Assembly: GCA_003008705.1 (NCBI GenBank)
Contig: PDUO01000043.1
Span: 159,307 to 223,306, forward strand
Source of the DNA: Pezicula radicicola
Lineage: Eukaryota > Ascomycota > Leotiomycetes > Helotiales > Dermateaceae
Direction: 5' to 3'
DNA length: 64,000 bases
The translations under genes and the position numbers were made by a program. Shown piece by piece: positions 58,600 through 64,000 of the stretch (positions within the stretch are counted from its first letter, which is position 1; each line of letters starts with the position of its first letter). The notes beneath the pieces were generated by a model. The model was given only the letters and a program-made list of their open reading frames with translations. It ran no database searches and was not told where the DNA came from.

Positions 58600-61500
58600 T
58601 AGATATAAAAACTATCTAATATATAATTACCTAACCTAGAGAACAAGCCCTTGATTATATTAATATAGAACTAATATCTATTTATATAATAGGATACCTC
58701 TAGGGTATATTATAGAATTTTTATCAGAAGGTATAGAAGGTATATATATATTAAATATTATCTAAAGGACCTATCGAAGCTCTAATTAATTAAATAATCT
58801 AATAAGCTCTTATTAAATAAATATATTATAGTATAGATATTAAGTAGTAAGAGGCGGAGGTATAGTAGTAGAGAGGGAATTCTAAAGGGATAATATATAG
58901 TTATTATACTCTCTCTTAAATAGTAGAGTCCCTATCAGCGTTGTATAAAGGAACTCTACTATAGAGGTAGGCCTAGCTTTATAATTATAGTTCTAGCGAG
59001 CGCTAGTAGTCTAGACTATATATATAGGAGTATAGACTAGTAGGAGAGGGAGAACTAATAAAGTAGATAGGGAAGAGGAAGCTATACTTTAGTTAATAGA
59101 AGGGAAGTACTATACTATACTACCTAGCTAGGGGTATAGGGAAAATAGAGTAACCTCTATAAGATATAATTAGCCTTATTATAAGGGGAGATCTAGTAAG
59201 GTAATATAAAGTAGTTTATAACTATAGAGTATAGTATATAATAGTAGTAATAAGGATACTATCTATATAGTCTAAGAGGATAGATATATATATTAGTCTA
59301 TAAGGAGAGTATATAGGGTAGTTAGTATAGTATACTAATATAGGCTTAAGGAGTAAACAAGGTAGAGGGTATAGAGGGAGGTTCTAGTCCTAACTAAACC
59401 CTTGAATCAAGGGTAAAATAGTAAGCTTAGATAAAAGTCTTAAGACCTGAGAGAAAGTATAGTAAGGAGGTAGCTAGCTTTACTTATATTATAGTCTACT
59501 TATAGATTTATAATATAATTCTATACCTACTTTATTATAGTATATAGGATATAGTAGATAGAATCATTAGATATAATATAGACTTAATAATAGACTATAA
59601 TTCTAATTACCTACTAGTTATAACTATACTAGACCTTCGAATAATATAGTAACTATAGATAGATTCTTATAACTAGTTAAGTACTAATAAGAAAAAGCTT
59701 TATAAAAGCCTTGTACAAGGGCTACCTATACTCTAAAACCCTAAGATAAAGCTTACTTTAGATAGATATATAGATAATATAGTAAATACTATAGATATAA
59801 CTATTACTTAATCTATACTACTAAAAAAATAGTCCCTAAGAGTAAGAGCTAGCTAGACGACCGAATATAAAGAGATATAAATAGAGGCACAGAGGTTAAA
59901 ATATTAGAATAGTTAGCTCTATATAGAAGAGAGTTAGAAAGCCTACTATATAGTCCGGAACTAGAAGGAAAGAGTAATTTATAGAGCTTTACACTAGGGC
60001 TACTAAAGTTAAGTAGAGAAAGTAATAGAAAGCCTAGAGAATATATAGAAGATAGTAAGATAGGTAAGAAACTATAGAGAGGTAGTAATAATAATAACTC
60101 CGATCCTAAAGGATTCAGATATAAATATAGAGTATAGAGAAATATATAATAAGGTATAACTTTTTAAAAATACCTTCTTCTTAACCCCTCTAGAACTAGA
60201 CCTCTAGGATATAAAGGTAGTTATATACTATAACTAGATTCTATTCTTAGATATTATAGAGGAGGAGGTACTTCAAGCTATTATATTAATACCCCTAATG
60301 AAGACTATAGGTCTAGATAGTATTATAAATCAAATCCTCTATATTACTACTATCTAAATAACCTTATATCTTATAAGGATCTTTAACTAGAGCCTTTAAC
60401 TAGAATACTACTTAAAATATTTTTAATAATTAACTACTATTATCCTAAGAAAGCCTAGTAAGGATAACTATACTATACCTAAGGTATATTATCTAATAGC
60501 TCTATTAAATACTATTAGAAAACTTATAGACTCTGTAGTTATAAAGAGAATTAGCTATATAATAGAAGTATATCTACTATTACTAAGTATATATATTAGT
60601 AGGCGAAAGGGGAGGTTAACTAACTATATACTATATATTATTATTAAAAAGATCTATAAGGTCTAGAACTTACCTAACCTATAGGTAGTAAGTCTTCTTC
60701 TACTTAATATCTCTAGAGCCTTTAATAATATCTTATATACTAGATTACTCTATAACCTTTATAAGTAGAGGATAGATAAGAGAATAGTTAGATAGATAAC
60801 TAGTTTCCTTATAAATAAAAGTATAGTTATAAGCTTTAACTTATTTAAGTTAGAGAACTATAAAATAACTATAGATATTCTCTAAGGATTACTATTATTA
60901 TCTATCTTATACTTATTTTATAATACTAATCTAATAGAAACCTATAACTAAGAACTAAATATAATTATAATAGGATATATTAATAATATTATAATCCTGA
61001 GATAGGGAATATTAACTAAGGAAACCTATAATAGATTAGAGAGGACTATATAGTAAGTAAATATATAGGTAATAAAATATATATTAGTATTTATACTAAG
61101 TAAATTCTAGTTAATCTATTATATAAGATAGTATTAGATAGATACCTAATATAAGATATAACTAGAATAAAGGGTAGTCTATCTATCTCCTATAAGTAAG
61201 TATCTCGGGGTTATACTTAATATAATACTAAATTAGAAATAGTATATTTAAAATCTAGGGATTAAAATATTAAAGTTTATTAGTACTCTAATAAGTCTAG
61301 CTAGTTCTATCTAGGGAGTAAGTATAACTAAACTTAAAAGGATCTATTAAGTAGTTATAGTCCCTTAGATAATATATAGCTACTTAGTATAGTCTATTAT
61401 CTAAAGCTATAAAGAAGGTTATATAAGGTAGATAATCAATTCCCTTAAAGGTCTTTAAGTAAAGATAGTAAGAATTATAGGAGGTACTTATAAATCTATA

Positions 61501-62800
61501 TTAGGTCCTACTATAGATATAGAACTTTACTTACTTTCTATAGAGTAGTAAATATAAAAGACTAGTACTAAGATAGTAAATAGAATCCTTTCTATAGATA
61601 AATTACTAGCCCTAGTAGGATTCCGGCTACTCAAACCCTAGAGAGACTAAAGAAGGAAAGTAATATATCTAAGCCCTCTTAAATACACCTATAGACACCT
61701 TCTTGAATACCGAGGACTAGCTATCGAAGATCAGGAAGTTATCCCACTCTACCTTATTCTACTATAGTAGTAGGGACTAAGGATAAGGATAGTACCGAAT
61801 TTAGAAATAGTTAGAACTTAGTATAAGAAGTTTCTTAAGTACCCTATAGGTAGTATATTTATCTATACTAATAATAGTAGTATTAATAATTATATAGGGT
61901 TTATAGTAGTATTACCCTTAACTAAATCTACGAAGATAGTATATATAGAGAATTCTAAGATATCGATAGTATATATAACTAAATTATAAGGTATTAAGCT
62001 AGCTCTTTAAATTATAATCGAGGATATAAAGAAAGAGAATAAGAGAAAGAAGATAGTTATCTTTATAGATAATTAAACTATAATTAGAATATTCTAGAAT
62101 CTAAGTAATAAATTAGATATATATATTATTACCGAAGTAATATCCTTAATAGATAATCTATAAAAAGATCTAGGAGTACTAATAGAAATAAGATAGGTAC
62201 TAGCTTATATAGGTATCTAGAGAAATAAGGTAGTAGATAGAGTAATAAAGATAATAGTTAAATAATACCCAAGGGCTAGTTAGATAAACCTAGATATTAT
62301 ATAAGTAGAGATATATTAATTATATATAATAATAAAAACCTAGATCTAGAGATAAACTAGAGCTAAGTAGGTATATAATTAGGAGTTAGAATCTAAAGGA
62401 AGAGCTATCTTTAAACTTACTTAGAAGTTAACTAAGAAGATTCTATATTTATACTATAGCTTAAAGAAATAGTAGAGTACTCTACTTATCTAAATATATA
62501 TATAAAAGATTAGATTAAGAGACTACCTCTAGAGAAGGAGAGTACTAGAATTTAATAATCCTAGATATAAGTATAGTAAAAGATAATAGATAATTAACTA
62601 TATCCTAATATAATATTAGGAGTATAAAGACCTATAATAGAAGATCTTTAGTATTAGAGGATAAATTAATATAAGGGTAATCTTAAATAAACTAAAACTA
62701 GTTATAAAAGTAATTAGATTTATAGAGTAAATATAACTACTTAGGTAATTTAAGAGTTATAATATAGTATAGATAGATAAAGTAGAATACTAGAGGGAGA
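58600..62800 (+). mobile_element. Tad1-like LINE with RNase H domain, RIP-degraded, copy 2
   Basis: Forward strand. ORF2 can be followed from about 59850 (KERVIYRALHQGYQS, ITTPILKDSDINIEYREIYN). RT blocks include LRKPSKDNYTIPKVYYLIAL near 60440-60500, GLLLLSILYLFYNTNLIE near 60890-60940, and an active site reading GYINN near 60973-60987 instead of YIDD, again Asp-Asp to Asn-Asn. An RNase H domain follows: IFIYTNNSSINNYIGF near 61860-61900 (normally YTDGS), KIVIFIDNQTIIRIFQN near 62050-62100, VLAYIGI near 62200. ORF1 and a precise 5' end are not visible; the sequence between 58.6 and 59.8 kb is presumed part of it. It differs clearly in sequence from copy 1, so two LINE families or subfamilies were present. 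Confidence 0.82.
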
Positions 62801-64000
62801 CTTAAGGTATAAGAATATAGGATAACTAGTAATAGTAGTAACTAAAGAGTCTAGTACTCTATTAAAGACTAAGAAAAGTACTCCTATAGGGGTTATATAT
62901 ATAGTTATAGATAGGAGCTAGACTATCTAGTAAAGGAGGTTACTAGTTATAATATTATAATAAAGTAAAGTATAAATTACTAAAAGTAATAATTAATACT
63001 TTAGTAAACTATACTAAAGTTAAACTTATCTAGTATAACTATTATTAACTTAGTAACTAGAACTAAGTATAACTTAATTAATTAATTAGATACTTATTAA
63101 ATTATATATTATCTAAGTATTAAAAGTAAATAAGTTACTATATAGAAATATATAGGAGTTAAAGATTATATTAAATTATAAAACTATAATAAATAATAAA
63201 TATACCTATATTTATATAATAACCTAAACTTAGTAGTAGCTTATCTTTATAGAAACTACTTTTCTAATAATTATTCTTAATAGAATATCTTATCTCTTAT
63301 TATAGATTATTATCTATAGTCTAAGATATAGTTTAATTTATTCTATTTAAAAAGAGTAATTAAGATAATTAGTATTAAAATATTTACTATTAATCCTTTA
63401 GATTCTTATTATTATATAAGATAGGAGTAGAACTAAAGATATAGTATTATACTATACTTATTATCTAAATATATACTATTAACTATATAGAGTATAGTAT
63501 ATATATAAGCTAGTAATAATTATAATTAGATATTAGATAAGAAGAGACCTTAAGAAGCGAGGATAAGGGTATAATCAAGTATAAAACTTATTATAAAGAT
63601 ATAATAGTACTTAACTAGGAGTATAATAGAGATAAAGGGTTAGAGAGAGATATAACTAGTATACTAAAGTAAAAAGATAGATTCTAAGAATTAGAGAGGA
63701 CTACTTAACTACTTAAATTACTACTTAGATAACTTATCTAAGAACCCCTCTTAATTATACTATAGATAGTATTAATCAAGAGTACTATATTAAACTAAAA
63801 ATCTTTTTAGTGATTTAAATAATTAAACTAGATATTAACTACCTATTTCTAAATTACTCTAAAGTATATAAGGTCTTTAGCCTCTCTTACTATTCTTATA
63901 GTATAAAGTAAGTCTATAAACTATTTAATTTCAGGATCTATATAATAGTAATATTCCTTTATATAAGATAGAAGCTTCTCTAGCTACTAGTAGACCTTGA
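62801..64000. repeat. RIP-mutated AT block to the window end
   Basis: Stop-rich and TpA-rich. Probably LINE 3' region and further transposon debris. Nothing identifiable. Confidence 0.4.

Noticed and set aside
1..64000. Starship giant transposon, CRISPR array, viral insertion or biosynthetic cluster
   Set aside because: I found no DUF3435-like tyrosine recombinase, no regularly spaced palindromic repeats with unique spacers, no viral polymerase or capsid motifs, and no PKS/NRPS/terpene synthase core genes.

Overview
The window looks like nuclear DNA of a filamentous ascomycete (Pezizomycotina, quite possibly Sordariomycetes or Hypocreales). It is dominated by the footprint of repeat-induced point mutation (RIP). 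Long blocks are extremely AT-rich and full of TpA. Recognisable reading frames are broken mainly by CAG/CAA to TAG/TAA and TGG to TAG/TGA, and conserved residues change as expected from C-to-T on either strand (Cys to Tyr, Asp to Asn, Gly to Arg, His to Tyr). Short introns of about 45-52 bp with GTAAGT-type donors, and families largely confined to fungi, support this. I find no gene that looks intact. There are no rRNA or tRNA genes and no CRISPR array.

Layout. 1-2891 is a wrecked Ty3/gypsy pol, cut by an assembly gap (2892-3754). 3755-10.9 kb is a RIP block with a 36-bp tandem array, an Asn-rich open stretch and a 324-bp tandem duplication. 10.9-34.5 kb is less AT-rich and packed with host-type genes, all broken: an unknown gene, a Tc1/mariner element with good ends, an FHA-domain protein kinase with a long C-terminal extension, a 1.67-kb long-inverted-repeat element, several unknowns, a pseudogene of RNA polymerase I subunit RPA12, a Cps1/hyaluronan-synthase-like GT2 glycosyltransferase and a 520-codon unknown. 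34.7-36.2 kb holds a GH18 chitinase pseudogene on the edge of the next AT block. 38-43.5 kb is a Tad1-like LINE. 43.5-50.1 kb is RIP debris with a Lys-rich coding relic. 50.2-52.2 kb is a second higher-GC island with a BTB/POZ gene. 52.7-53.8 kb is a second Tc1/mariner-type relic. 54.7-56 kb is an APH-like kinase relic, 56.1-56.8 kb an ankyrin-like relic, and 58.6-62.8 kb a second Tad1-like LINE with an RNase H domain.

The genes do not form a pathway. The best reading is a graveyard: duplicated or multi-copy host genes and transposons that RIP has silenced to different degrees. I found no Starship captain-type recombinase, viral replication gene or secondary-metabolite cluster. Nothing here is convincing as a new working system. 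The notable points are how many host families (including the single-copy-type RPA12) were caught, and how clearly individual catalytic residues can be seen to have been removed. Coordinates of degraded genes are approximate unless a start, stop or splice site is stated. Homology calls are from recognising motifs by eye, not from database searches.
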